Shown one piece after another: positions 1 to 7,957 of a stretch of 64,000 nucleotides of DNA. The position numbers were made by a program, and so were the translations under genes. The stretch is from an uncultured Eubacteriales bacterium (GTDB lineage Bacteria > Bacillota > Clostridia > Oscillospirales > UBA644). The stretch is taken from positions 1-64,000 of the forward strand of contig CAKSBH010000001.1 in assembly GCA_934438175.1 (NCBI GenBank), read 5' to 3'. The notes beneath the pieces are model-generated. The model was not told the DNA's origin, searched no databases, and saw only the letters and a program-made list of their open reading frames with translations. Each line of letters opens with the position of its first letter. The first letter of the stretch is position 1.

Positions 1-43
1 CACTTGTGCGTTGCCAGTAGTATTAGGGCTTTGCCCGAAAATG

Positions 44-68
44 AAATACCACCCGCTATGCGGGTGGA
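44..68 (-). terminator. Terminator of the nup operon
   Basis: An 8-bp GC-rich stem (49-56 with 60-67, loop of three) lies just after the last minus-strand gene. A short T-rich tail follows on the minus strand, so it most likely ends the nucleoside importer operon. The tail is not a pure T run, so efficiency is uncertain. Confidence 0.7.
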
Positions 69-79
69 TATTTATTTTG

Positions 80-1078
80 TTATCGGTCTTCCCGGAAATA
101 GTTGATGCCGAGTGAAGCAGGGGGTTGGTCCTCCGGCTTCTTGCGCATGCTGACTACCACCAGAACGACCACCGTCATCAGGTACGGAATCATCTGCAGC
201 AGGTCCGTTGCGGAGTTGGACAGCTTGATGCCGGTAAGCGAGGGGAAGTACGAATACAGCCAGAACAGAAGTGCGAACAGATAGGAGCCCCAGATGATGT
301 GTACCGGGCGCCAGCGGGCGAAGATGACCAGCGCGACCGCCAGCCAGCCCAATGCCTCAATGCTGTTCTGCGTTGTCCAGCCGCCGCTGGCATATACCAA
401 AACGTAATACAGTCCGCCCAGACCGCTGATTGCGGCACCGAGAACCGTGGAAAGGAACCGGTATTTCAGAACGCTGATTCCCGCGGCATCCGCCGTGGCG
501 GGATTTTCCCCGACGGCACGGAGGTTCAGCCCGATGCGGGACCGATTGAGAAAGCGCTGCAGCAGAATTGCCAAAAGGACGGCAACATAGGTGAGAAATC
601 CGTAAGACAGAAGCAGTTTTCCTACCGTACCGAGATCGAAGAGCCGGTTCAGGTTGGCACAGAACAGTTCTGAGGTCTTGGCAACGGTGCTGTATGTTCC
701 CGTTCCGGCAACCTTGCAGATGTAAACCCCGCCGAAGGTTCCCACGCCGACGCCGAATGCCGTCAGTGCCAGACCGGTGACATTCTGGTTGGCGCGAAGA
801 ACGTCTGTGAGAAAACTGTAAATTATTCCTCCGATTGCCGATGCGAGAAGAGCAGCGAGAAGCGGGAGGATAATCATCAGGACGGCAGACGGATTTTCCG
901 TGCTGTTTTCATAGAGAAACGCTGCGGCAAATCCGGCGAAGCCGCCGAGAAACATCAGCCCCGGAACGCCAAGGTTGAGATGCCCGCTCTTTTCGGTGAG
1001 GTTTTCGCCTAGAGCGCCGAACATGATGACGGTTCCGTATACAATTGCGTTGCAAATCCAGGAGATGAGTGTGTTCAT
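80..1078 (-). CDS. nupQ: Purine nucleoside ABC transporter permease (NupQ/YufQ type)
   Basis: This 332-residue protein is almost wholly hydrophobic, with about eight to ten membrane segments, and belongs to the BPD_transp_2 permease family used by BMP-type nucleoside importers. The family signature around 'GLNLRAVGENPATADAAGI' is present near the middle. It is the last gene of a four-gene minus-strand operon and starts one base after the preceding permease stop, with an AAGGAGGG site upstream of the ATG. It should form the membrane channel together with the 1080-2177 permease. The role as a purine nucleoside importer follows from family and from the guanine riboswitch upstream of the operon; the exact substrate is inferred. 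Confidence 0.9.
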   Translation of the reverse strand: MNTLISWICNAIVYGTVIMFGALGENLTEKSGHLNLGVPGLMFLGGFAGFAAAFLYENSTENPSAVLMIILPLLAALLASAIGGIIYSFLTDVLRANQNVTGLALTAFGVGVGTFGGVYICKVAGTGTYSTVAKTSELFCANLNRLFDLGTVGKLLLSYGFLTYVAVLLAILLQRFLNRSRIGLNLRAVGENPATADAAGISVLKYRFLSTVLGAAISGLGGLYYVLVYASGGWTTQNSIEALGWLAVALVIFARWRPVHIIWGSYLFALLFWLYSYFPSLTGIKLSNSATDLLQMIPYLMTVVVLVVVSMRKKPEDQPPASLGINYFREDR

Positions 1079-1079
1079 G

Positions 1080-2177
1080 TTATTGTCCCTCCTTTTCTTC
1101 TGCCGGGTGCTTCCGGAAAATCAGACGGTAACGCACAAAGAATTCACAGCCGAGGATAAAGAACAGAAATACGCTGATGATAATATCCCCGATGGAGGAG
1201 TTCAGGTTTGTGTTGTTGTTCACCAGTTCTCCGGAGCCGGTGCGCAGGAAGGACAGCAGCAGGGAGATCAGAGACATGAAAAACGGATTGAACTGCGCAA
1301 GCCACGCCACAATGATGGCGGTAAAGCCGTAACTGCCGCCCGTTGTTGCCGAGATGGTATTGGACAGTGCCGAGACATAAAGAAATCCGGTGATGCCGCA
1401 GATGCATCCGGAAAGAGCGACGGTGCGGAGAATGACCTTTTTGTAATCAATTCCCGCATACCGTGCCGTACGGATGGATTCGCCCACAACGGCAATCTCA
1501 TAGCCGTGCTTGGTTCGTGTGAGATAGATTGCCATCAGCACAACAAACACCAGGGTAACCAGGTAAACAATGGCGTACCGGTTTCCGAACAGCATCGGGA
1601 AGGAGCCGGCTTTGCGGTCAATGATTCCCAGCGTGGAATTGCGGCCCTTCCAGAGATCGATGAACGCAGAGGTGATCTGAATGGCGATGTAGTTCATCAT
1701 CAGGGTGAACAGCGTCTCGTTTGTTTTGAACCGCACCTTGAAAAAGGCGGGAATGATCGCCCAGAAAGCGCCCATGACGATGGAGGTGAGGATCATGGCG
1801 GGAAGAAGGACAGCATCCGGCAGTTTGTTGCCCAGGTAGAACAGAAGAATGGCGGAGCCGAGTGCCCCGATGAGAACCTGTCCCTGGGCACCGATGTTCC
1901 AGTATCTCATTTTGAAGACCGGGGCAAGAGCCAGGGCAAACAGCAGAAGCATGCACGCTTCCTTGAAGAATGCGTTGAGGGAGATCTCGTTGCGGAATGC
2001 GCCGTCCAGCATATACCGTACGGTTTCGCCCACGGAATAATCACTGACCGCACGGATGAGCAGCAGCGAGATCAGTGCCGCCAGAAGCACCGCCGCAACG
2101 CGGATCAGAATGGCGGGCAGCAGCCTGATGTCGTTGCGTTTTGCAATGCGGATCAAGGGTTCTTTCGGTGAAGTCAT
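1080..2177 (-). CDS. nupP: Purine nucleoside ABC transporter permease (NupP/YufP type)
   Basis: This 365-residue integral membrane protein is the second BPD_transp_2-type permease of the importer. It begins with a short cytoplasmic N-terminus followed by a hydrophobic segment (about residues 18-43) and several more. A conserved stretch around 'YEIAVVGESIRTARYAGI' matches the cytoplasmic loop expected to contact the ATPase. Its ATG overlaps the stop of the ATPase gene in an ATGA arrangement, which indicates translational coupling, and a GGGAGG site precedes it. Paired permeases of unequal length are usual in BMP-dependent nucleoside importers. Confidence 0.9.
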   Translation of the reverse strand: MTSPKEPLIRIAKRNDIRLLPAILIRVAAVLLAALISLLLIRAVSDYSVGETVRYMLDGAFRNEISLNAFFKEACMLLLFALALAPVFKMRYWNIGAQGQVLIGALGSAILLFYLGNKLPDAVLLPAMILTSIVMGAFWAIIPAFFKVRFKTNETLFTLMMNYIAIQITSAFIDLWKGRNSTLGIIDRKAGSFPMLFGNRYAIVYLVTLVFVVLMAIYLTRTKHGYEIAVVGESIRTARYAGIDYKKVILRTVALSGCICGITGFLYVSALSNTISATTGGSYGFTAIIVAWLAQFNPFFMSLISLLLSFLRTGSGELVNNNTNLNSSIGDIIISVFLFFILGCEFFVRYRLIFRKHPAEEKEGQ

Positions 2178-3712
2178 TTTGTTTCGCCTCCCTGATAAGA
2201 TGTCATCATCAGACCGACCTGCTCTTTGGTGGCGGTGCGGGCATCCAGGATGCCGCTGACCTTGCCGCCGCAGAGAACGAGGATCCGGTCGGAAAGTGCG
2301 AGCAGAACGTCCAGGTCTTCGCCGACAAACACAACGGCGACGCCCTTTTCCTTTTGCTCGTTCAGAAGCCGGTAAATGGTATAGGAGGTGTTGATGTCCA
2401 GTCCGCGCACCGCATAAGCGGTCATCAGCACCTTCGGGGAAGATGCAATTTCTCTGCCGACCAGAACCTTCTGTACGTTTCCTCCGGACAGCTGACGTAC
2501 CGGGGTGGACAGACTCGGCGTGATTACTCCGAGGTCGTTGCGGATGCGTTCTGCCAGCTCGGACGGCTCGTTGGTTTCAACGAAGAACGAACGGCCGGCT
2601 TTGTAATTTTTCAGCATCATGTTGTGCGTCATGCCCATGGAAGCGACAAGTCCCATGCCGAGACGGTCTTCCGGCACAAAGGAAAGCGAGATGCCAAGTT
2701 CCCGGATGGTGCGGGGGGACAGTCCGACCAACTGCTTCTCTTCTTCGGTTTCCGGTACGGTGTAAACAATGCTGCTGCCTTCCTGCGTTTTCTGCAAGCC
2801 GGCAATGGCTTCCAGCAGTTCCTTCTGACCGCATCCGGCAATGCCCGCGATGCCCAGAATCTCCCCGGAACGGATGTCAAACGAAAGATCCTCCAGCGTC
2901 AGCCGACCTTCCCGGTTCCGGCACGACAGATGTTCAATGCGGATTCTTTCCTTCACGTTTTTCGGCTGGGGACGTTCGATGTTCAGTTCTACCTTTTCGC
3001 CCACCATCATTTCGGTCAGCGAGAGTTCGGTTGCTTCTCGGGTGGGAACGGCACCGACGTATTCGCCCTTGCGCAGAATGGCGACACGGTCGGATACGGC
3101 GAGAACCTCCTGCAGTTTGTGCGTGATGATGACAATGGATTTTCCGTCGGTGCGCATGTTGCGGATAACGTCAAACAGCCGCTCGGATTCCTGCGGGGTG
3201 AGAACGGCGGTCGGCTCATCCAGAATGAGAATGTTGGCGCCGCGGTACAGAACCTTTACGATTTCCAGGGTCTGCTTCTCGGAAACCGACATGTTGTAGA
3301 CCTTCTGATCGGGGTCAACCGCAAAGCCGTACTTTTCGCAGATGGCCTGGACGTCCTTCCGCACCTGCTTCAGATCGAATTTTTTTCCGGCGGGAAAGCC
3401 CAATACAATGTTTTCCAGTGCGGTAAAGACATCCACCAGTTTGAAATGCTGGTGGATCATGCCGATGCCCAGCGTATAGGCATCGTGCGGCGAACGGATG
3501 GAAACTTCCTTTCCGTCCACCAGAATCTCCCCGGAATCCGGGAAATAAATACCGGCAAGCATATTCATCAGCGTGGTTTTGCCGCTTCCGTTTTCGCCGA
3601 GAAGCGAAAGAATCTCTCCCCGGTAGATATCCATCGTGACGGCCCGGTTTGCCGTGACGGAGCCGAAGATCTTGGTGATTCCGCAGAACGATACGGCTAC
3701 TTGTTTGTCCAT
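2174..3712 (-). CDS. nupO: Purine nucleoside ABC transporter ATP-binding protein (NupO/YufO type)
   Basis: This 512-residue protein carries two ABC domains in one chain, as is usual for simple-sugar and nucleoside importers. The first half has a full Walker A motif (GENGSGKTT) and Walker B (ILILDEPTAVLT). The second half has the degenerate P-loop expected of the family (GIAGCGQKEL) and a signature LSGGNVQKV. I chose the ATG at 3712 (protein begins MDKQVAVSF) because an AGGT-type site precedes it and homology begins there; an in-frame ATG at 3781 would run through the intergenic hairpin. It drives import through the two downstream permeases. Confidence 0.9.
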   Translation of the reverse strand: MDKQVAVSFCGITKIFGSVTANRAVTMDIYRGEILSLLGENGSGKTTLMNMLAGIYFPDSGEILVDGKEVSIRSPHDAYTLGIGMIHQHFKLVDVFTALENIVLGFPAGKKFDLKQVRKDVQAICEKYGFAVDPDQKVYNMSVSEKQTLEIVKVLYRGANILILDEPTAVLTPQESERLFDVIRNMRTDGKSIVIITHKLQEVLAVSDRVAILRKGEYVGAVPTREATELSLTEMMVGEKVELNIERPQPKNVKERIRIEHLSCRNREGRLTLEDLSFDIRSGEILGIAGIAGCGQKELLEAIAGLQKTQEGSSIVYTVPETEEEKQLVGLSPRTIRELGISLSFVPEDRLGMGLVASMGMTHNMMLKNYKAGRSFFVETNEPSELAERIRNDLGVITPSLSTPVRQLSGGNVQKVLVGREIASSPKVLMTAYAVRGLDINTSYTIYRLLNEQKEKGVAVVFVGEDLDVLLALSDRILVLCGGKVSGILDARTATKEQVGLMMTSYQGGETK

Positions 3713-3779
3713 GGTTTTACCTCGTTTTGTGTTGATTTTTCTCAAACATAAGAGAGTCGGAACCGGCTCTTTTACGTTC

Positions 3780-3812
3780 AAGAGGGAAACCGCCGCGGCG
3801 GTTTCCCCTCTT
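3780..3812 (-). promoter_or_regulatory. Intercistronic hairpin between nupN and nupO
   Basis: A near-perfect inverted repeat with a GC-rich core (GGGAAACCGCC with GGCGGTTTCCC) fills the gap between the binding protein gene and the ATPase gene. There is no T run on the minus strand, so it looks like an mRNA-stabilising or partial-termination hairpin that would let the binding protein be made in excess over the membrane parts. Confidence 0.7.
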
Positions 3813-3826
3813 GATGATAACGGTGC

Positions 3827-5155
3827 TTATTTGCTGAGTTCGGTGATGCCGTCGATACGGAGGGCGAACGACGGAGCGCTCTGAACCCAGGATTCGTGAT
3901 AGTAGCCGTCGGCGATAACGTTGTTGGCATCGTAAACGAAGTCGCCGTTGGTGTCGGAGGCGTAAGCCCAGGTGACGGTTTTGCCGCCGACGGTGAATTT
4001 CGAGGTATCAAACACTTTCAGAGAGCCGGATTTGAGAGCCGCGATGGTCTGTTCAACGGCTTCCTGCGTTCCTTCGGCAACAGCGCTGCCCAGAGCGGTG
4101 ACGGAAACGGCGCCCTCTTTGTAACCGCCGGTCCAGTTGGTGGCGATTTTGCCGCCGTACATCGCGGTTTTGAAAGCATATTCATAGTAAACTTCCCAGT
4201 TGTTGGCGGCGGAAGTCAGTGCGGCATCGGGAGCAACGCCCAGCATATCCACGTTGTAGCCAACCGAATAAACGGTCTTGCCGTTTTTGAGGTATTCCTG
4301 GACAGCCGTCGGGGCCCCCGTGGAGTCGGCGTGCTGACCGATGATGATGCAGCCGTTGTCCATCAGGGCTTTCGCGGTGGTGTACTCTTTGCTCCAGTCA
4401 AACCAGGAGTTGGTGTACTGAACATCCATCACAATGTTGGAAACAATGCTCTTCATGCCAAGATAGAAAGCCGTGTAGCCGGAAACTACTTCTGCGTAGT
4501 TGAAAGCGCCGACATAGCCGATTTTGATGTTGCCGTCCTTGTCTTTGTTGGAATCCTGAACTTTACCGGCATTCACCAGTTCTTTCAGCTTCAGTCCGGC
4601 AATCACACCGGCAACGTAGCGGGATTCATACACGCTGGTGAAGGCGTTGCAGAAGTTGTCCAGCCCGGAGGCGGCGGCGGTGTCACCCGTGGTGGCAACG
4701 AACTGAACTTCGGGATGCTCTTTTGCGGCGCGCTTCATGTAGTCCTGATGTCCGTAGGAGTTGGAGATGATCAGGTTGCAGCCGGCGGCAAGCAGCTCCT
4801 TGATGGTGTCATAGCAAACTTCTTTTTCTTCGATCTTTACTTTCCAGATAACCTGTGTGGCTTCGTCAATGCCCAGCTTTTTCAGGGCTTCCCGGATGCC
4901 GGTCATGTGGGCTTCGGTGTAACCTTCGGATTCGTCGCCGACCATGACAAGACCGATCTTGAAATTTTCAACTTTGGTGCCTTCGGCAACTTCCGAGGCA
5001 ACCGTGGTGGATGTGCCGTTTTTGGCAAGATCCTTGGTGCCTTCCGTTCCGAACGTACCGTCGTCGGTGGTGTCCGTGTTCTGGCAAGAGGCGAGTGCAA
5101 AGCACATCGTTGCAAGCAGAACGGCAGACAGAATGAGTGCGATTACTTTCTTCAT
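3827..5155 (-). CDS. nupN: BMP-family nucleoside-binding lipoprotein (NupN/YufN type)
   Basis: This 442-residue protein begins with a lipoprotein signal (basic start, hydrophobic core, lipobox LASC with the modified cysteine at about residue 24), then a short low-complexity linker and a BMP (basic membrane protein) domain with typical stretches such as 'GLVMVGDESEGY', 'ISNSYGHQDYM' and 'GYVGAFNYAEV'. BMP proteins bind purine nucleosides outside the cell and hand them to the permeases. It is the first gene of the importer operon, has a GGAGGG site, and its leader contains a guanine riboswitch and terminator. It is longer than many BMP proteins because of extra residues near the C-terminus. Confidence 0.93.
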   Translation of the reverse strand: MKKVIALILSAVLLATMCFALASCQNTDTTDDGTFGTEGTKDLAKNGTSTTVASEVAEGTKVENFKIGLVMVGDESEGYTEAHMTGIREALKKLGIDEATQVIWKVKIEEKEVCYDTIKELLAAGCNLIISNSYGHQDYMKRAAKEHPEVQFVATTGDTAAASGLDNFCNAFTSVYESRYVAGVIAGLKLKELVNAGKVQDSNKDKDGNIKIGYVGAFNYAEVVSGYTAFYLGMKSIVSNIVMDVQYTNSWFDWSKEYTTAKALMDNGCIIIGQHADSTGAPTAVQEYLKNGKTVYSVGYNVDMLGVAPDAALTSAANNWEVYYEYAFKTAMYGGKIATNWTGGYKEGAVSVTALGSAVAEGTQEAVEQTIAALKSGSLKVFDTSKFTVGGKTVTWAYASDTNGDFVYDANNVIADGYYHESWVQSAPSFALRIDGITELSK

Positions 5156-5218
5156 GACAAATTCCCTCCGTATAAGAAGATGTTATATTTTCTGCGGAAC
5201 CCGGTTCCGCGCGGACAC

Positions 5219-5258
5219 AAAAAAAGATGTCGGCAAACCCGAAAGCTTGCCGACATCT
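5219..5258 (-). terminator. Riboswitch-controlled intrinsic terminator
   Basis: A perfect 12-bp stem (arms 5225-5236 and 5247-5258) is followed on the minus strand by seven T residues. It sits between the riboswitch aptamer and the nupN start. Part of its stem (TGCCGA) can pair with the 3' strand of aptamer helix P1 (TTGGCA), giving a terminator/antiterminator switch. Confidence 0.88.
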
Positions 5259-5288
5259 GCGTTCTGTGCATAAAAAACGCGATATCCT

Positions 5289-5356
5289 GCCAATAGTCGC
5301 ACATTCGGGCTGTGCGGTAGAGACGAACCGAACCTTGACATCGGCTCTATATCGGC
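5289..5356 (-). promoter_or_regulatory. Guanine-class purine riboswitch aptamer
   Basis: Read on the minus strand the element folds into the purine riboswitch three-way junction. P1 is GCCGAT with ATTGGC, P2 is AGCCGA with UCGGUU, and P3 is GCACA with UGUGC, with 7-base loops. The J2/3 strand ends CUCUACC and J3/1 reads GACUAU. The base equivalent to C74 is C, which pairs with guanine or hypoxanthine; adenine riboswitches have U there. L2 ends in GG and L3 contains CC, as needed for the loop-loop contact. The base equivalent to U48 is C. It precedes a terminator and the nucleoside importer operon, so excess guanine should switch import off. Confidence 0.88.
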
Positions 5357-5363
5357 AAACTTG

Positions 5364-5392
5364 ATTTTATGAAGTTGTAAAAAATCTCAATC
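5364..5392 (-). promoter_or_regulatory. Possible promoter for the riboswitch leader
   Basis: A TAAAAT -10 element at 5364-5369 (minus strand) would place the start of transcription at about 5357, exactly where aptamer helix P1 begins. The -35 (GATTGA, 5387-5392) is weak, so transcription may also come from xpt by readthrough. Confidence 0.4.
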
Positions 5393-5962
5393 GCAGAAAA
5401 CGATGCCGTTTTCCGGCGACATGGATGCGATTCTTGCAAGAGATTCAATGCGCAGACCCTTGGCGCGCAAGGCATCGCCGCCGCCCTGATAGGCCTTTTC
5501 GATCACGATTCCCGCTCCGACGGGCTGAGCACCTGCCTGAGAGACCAGTGCGGAAAGCGCTTCCAATGCGCTGCCGCAGGCGAGAAAATCGTCAATCATC
5601 AGCACCCGGTCTTCCTTGCCGAGAAAACGGCGGGAGACCATAATGGTCACGTCGTTGCCGTGCGTGTAGGAATGAGCCGGTGCCGTGTAAACATCTCCGG
5701 ACAGATTGGAGGTTTTTGCTTTTTTGGCAAAAACAACCGGAACTCCGAAATACTGTGCCGTAATACAGGCGATTCCGATGCCGGAGGATTCTACGGTCAG
5801 AATTTTGTTGACCCCTTCGTTGCCGAACAGTTCGTAAAACCGCTGCCCGACCTTTTGCAGGAATTCCACATCCATACGATGGTTGAGAAACGAATCCACC
5901 TTCAGAACATCGCCGCTTCCGACGATTCCGTCCGTTACAATGCGTTGCTCGACAAAGTTCAT
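5387..5962 (-). CDS. xpt: Xanthine phosphoribosyltransferase
   Basis: This 191-residue cytoplasmic enzyme joins xanthine (and more weakly guanine) to PRPP to give XMP or GMP in purine salvage. The PRPP-binding loop is visible as VLMIDDFLACGSA, and the region 'ESSGIGIACITAQYFGVPVVFAKK' matches the Xpt family closely. I chose the ATG at 5962 (MNFVEQRIV) because AAGGAAGG precedes it; an in-frame ATG at 6007 lies inside the promoter-proximal leader. It stands directly upstream of the nucleoside importer on the same strand, giving a salvage and uptake unit. No riboswitch was seen in its own leader. Confidence 0.93.
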   Translation of the reverse strand: MNFVEQRIVTDGIVGSGDVLKVDSFLNHRMDVEFLQKVGQRFYELFGNEGVNKILTVESSGIGIACITAQYFGVPVVFAKKAKTSNLSGDVYTAPAHSYTHGNDVTIMVSRRFLGKEDRVLMIDDFLACGSALEALSALVSQAGAQPVGAGIVIEKAYQGGGDALRAKGLRIESLARIASMSPENGIVFCD

Positions 5963-6011
5963 GGAAAAATTCCTTCCTTTGACCAAAAGGGTGAACAAAA
6001 AATACACCCAT

Positions 6012-6041
6012 ATTATAGCACAGCTGTTCTTGAAATTGCAA
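6012..6041 (-). promoter_or_regulatory. Promoter of xpt
   Basis: On the minus strand TTGCAA (6036-6041) and TATAAT (6012-6017) are separated by 18 bases, about 45 bases upstream of the xpt start. Confidence 0.75.
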
Positions 6042-6177
6042 GAGGAAAAGGTAGATAAATTTTATCGGGTCTTCCGTCATCGGTTGGTATAAATGACGAA
6101 AAGTTTTTTTGTCTCTTGCGCATGCGCGCGCGTGATTATCAACATAAGGTAAGAAACAAAAAGATTTTTTGCAGTGG

Positions 6178-6206
6178 TTGAAATTTGCCGGATTCTGTGC
6201 TAAAAT
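6178..6206 (+). promoter_or_regulatory. Promoter of the PHP-prsW pair
   Basis: TTGAAA and TAAAAT are spaced by 17 bases, ending 30 bases before the PHP gene start. No gene lies between this and the divergent xpt promoter. Confidence 0.75.
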
Positions 6207-6236
6207 AGACAAAAAAAAGGAAAGAGGACCGGCGGT

Positions 6237-7010
6237 ATGATTCAGGATCTTCATTCTCATACCTATTATTCTTTTTGCGGAGAGGACAAGCCGGAGACGG
6301 TGATTGAGGCGGCAATTGCCGGCGGCATCCGTCTGTTTGGTATCTGCGACCATAACTACGGGGTCGGGCTGTCCCGCCCGGACGTGTTTTCCTGTACGTC
6401 GGATGAAATCGGCGGGGATTATTACCGCAACCTCACCCGTTATTTTGACCACCTGACCTTGCTCCGTGACCGGTATGCCGGTCAGATCCGCCTTCTGCGC
6501 GGGCTGGAGATTGCCACCCGGACCGGCGGAAGATATGCGCTTCCGGAAAACCAGGACGTTTCGTTTTTTGATTACTGTATGCTGGAGCATCTGGATTTCG
6601 ATGCGGCTCAGACCGTAACGCACCGGGATCTGTTTGCGTATGCCGCACGGTGCGGATGCCCGGTCGGCGTGGCACATACCGATCTGTTTTCGTTTATTGA
6701 AGCGGAAAAACAGGATCCTTATGAATTCTTTGTTCGGATGAGGCAGGCGGGGATCTTCTGGGAGATGAACGTTTCGTTTGATTCCATTCACGGATATCAT
6801 CAGCATCCGTATATGCTTCGCTTTTTTGAGGATGCCGAACAGCAGGCGATTGTCCGGAGAAGCGGCGTCCGGCTTTCGGTGGGCTTTGACGGTCATCGGG
6901 TGGGCGACTATCTGCCGGAACGGGTCCGTGATTACTGCCGCCGTGTGGAGGATATGGGCATTCCGATGGCATTTGAAGAGCAATTTGCGAAGGAGGGAAC
7001 GTTGCTTTGA
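6237..7010 (+). CDS. PHP-domain phosphoesterase, histidinol-phosphatase-like
   Basis: This 257-residue cytoplasmic protein is a single PHP domain. Metal-binding motifs are visible in order: DLHSHTYYS at the N-terminus, CDHNYG near residue 40, an acidic EIATRTGG region, GVAHTDL in the middle and GFDGHRVGD near the end. These are the histidine and aspartate ligands of the trinuclear site of PHP phosphoesterases. The nearest known activity is histidinol-phosphate phosphatase of the HisK/HisJ type, but no histidine genes lie nearby, so the substrate is open. An AAAGAGG-type site precedes the ATG. The next gene overlaps it by three bases. Confidence 0.8.
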   Translation: MIQDLHSHTYYSFCGEDKPETVIEAAIAGGIRLFGICDHNYGVGLSRPDVFSCTSDEIGGDYYRNLTRYFDHLTLLRDRYAGQIRLLRGLEIATRTGGRYALPENQDVSFFDYCMLEHLDFDAAQTVTHRDLFAYAARCGCPVGVAHTDLFSFIEAEKQDPYEFFVRMRQAGIFWEMNVSFDSIHGYHQHPYMLRFFEDAEQQAIVRRSGVRLSVGFDGHRVGDYLPERVRDYCRRVEDMGIPMAFEEQFAKEGTLL

Positions 7011-7717
7011 TTTTTTTTCTGACCGATCCGAATCTGATTCTGATTGCGGCGGCGGTCATTCCCGCCATTGCGCTGCTGGTTCGTGTATACCGGGCAGACC
7101 GGCTGGACCGTGAGCCGCCCGGACTTCTGATTTCACTGATCCTGCTGGGGATTTTTTCCACTTCTCTTGCCGTTGTCACCGAGAGGATCGGGGATGCGCT
7201 TGCTCCGCAATATTACCCGGAGGGAACGCTTGCCTACAATTTGGTTGTGAATTTTGTGGTGGTTGCCTGCTCGGAAGAGGGCTTCAAATATCTGCTTCTT
7301 CGCCTTCGCACCTGGCGGCATCCGGCATTCAACTGTCAGTTCGACGGAGTGGTCTATGCGGTGTTTGTTTCTCTTGGCTTTGCCCTGTGGGAAAACATCA
7401 GTTACGTTTTGCTTTACGGGTTTGAAACGGCTCTTCTCCGTGCTGTGACTGCCGTGCCCGGACATGCCTGCTTCGGCGTCTTTATGGGGGTCTTTTACGG
7501 GCGTGCCAAGCGGTACGACAACGAGGGAAAATTCGGGCGGAGCGCGCTGTTCCGTGTGTTTTCCGTTGTGTTCCCGGTGCTTCTGCACGGAACCTACGAC
7601 TTTATCGCCTCCTCGGAAGCCGACGATACCTGGGCGTTTCTTGCCTTTATTGTTGTGATGTTTACGGTGTCGTTTTTTCTGGTTAAAAAGAATTCGGCAT
7701 CCGATCGGTACATCTGA
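7007..7717 (+). CDS. PrsW-family intramembrane metalloprotease
   Basis: This 236-residue membrane protein has about eight hydrophobic segments and the PrsW motifs in the right order: SEEGFK near residue 87, FDGVVYAVFVSLGFALWEN near residue 110, PGHACFGVFMGVFYGRA and LLHGTYDF. In Bacillus, PrsW makes the site-1 cut in an anti-sigma factor; the target here is unknown because no sigma/anti-sigma pair is close. The start is a TTG overlapping the upstream stop codon, supported by a strong AAGGAGGG site at 6990; no ATG fits. Translational coupling to the PHP gene is likely. Confidence 0.85.
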   Translation: MIFFLTDPNLILIAAAVIPAIALLVRVYRADRLDREPPGLLISLILLGIFSTSLAVVTERIGDALAPQYYPEGTLAYNLVVNFVVVACSEEGFKYLLLRLRTWRHPAFNCQFDGVVYAVFVSLGFALWENISYVLLYGFETALLRAVTAVPGHACFGVFMGVFYGRAKRYDNEGKFGRSALFRVFSVVFPVLLHGTYDFIASSEADDTWAFLAFIVVMFTVSFFLVKKNSASDRYI

Positions 7718-7864
7718 CGAAACCGGAAGAAGATGGGTCACGGCTTTTCCGACTTGCGGACAACCGGAAAGAGCCGGAACGGCCGTGTGAAAACAGCGGA
7801 TTTCTTTTCACTGTCCGGGAAGAATGCCACTTGGCTCCTGTCGAAATCCGGAAGGGAATTTTTC

Positions 7865-7893
7865 TTGACAAAAAATGGAATTTGTGATATAGT
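7865..7893 (+). promoter_or_regulatory. Promoter of the sugar kinase operon
   Basis: Consensus TTGACA and TATAGT are spaced by 17 bases, 65 bases before the first kinase start. The remaining intergenic bases (7718-7864) hold only a weak imperfect hairpin. Confidence 0.85.
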
Positions 7894-7957
7894 ATAAAAG
7901 ATAATAAATGAAATTTTCATGTTTTTTCAAAATTCTGCCGAAAAGGATGTTATCCGT

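Noticed and set aside
5289..5356. 2'-deoxyguanosine riboswitch instead of guanine
   Set aside because: The base equivalent to U51 is U and J3/1 has the guanine-type C, so guanine class is the simplest call; a ligand test would settle it.
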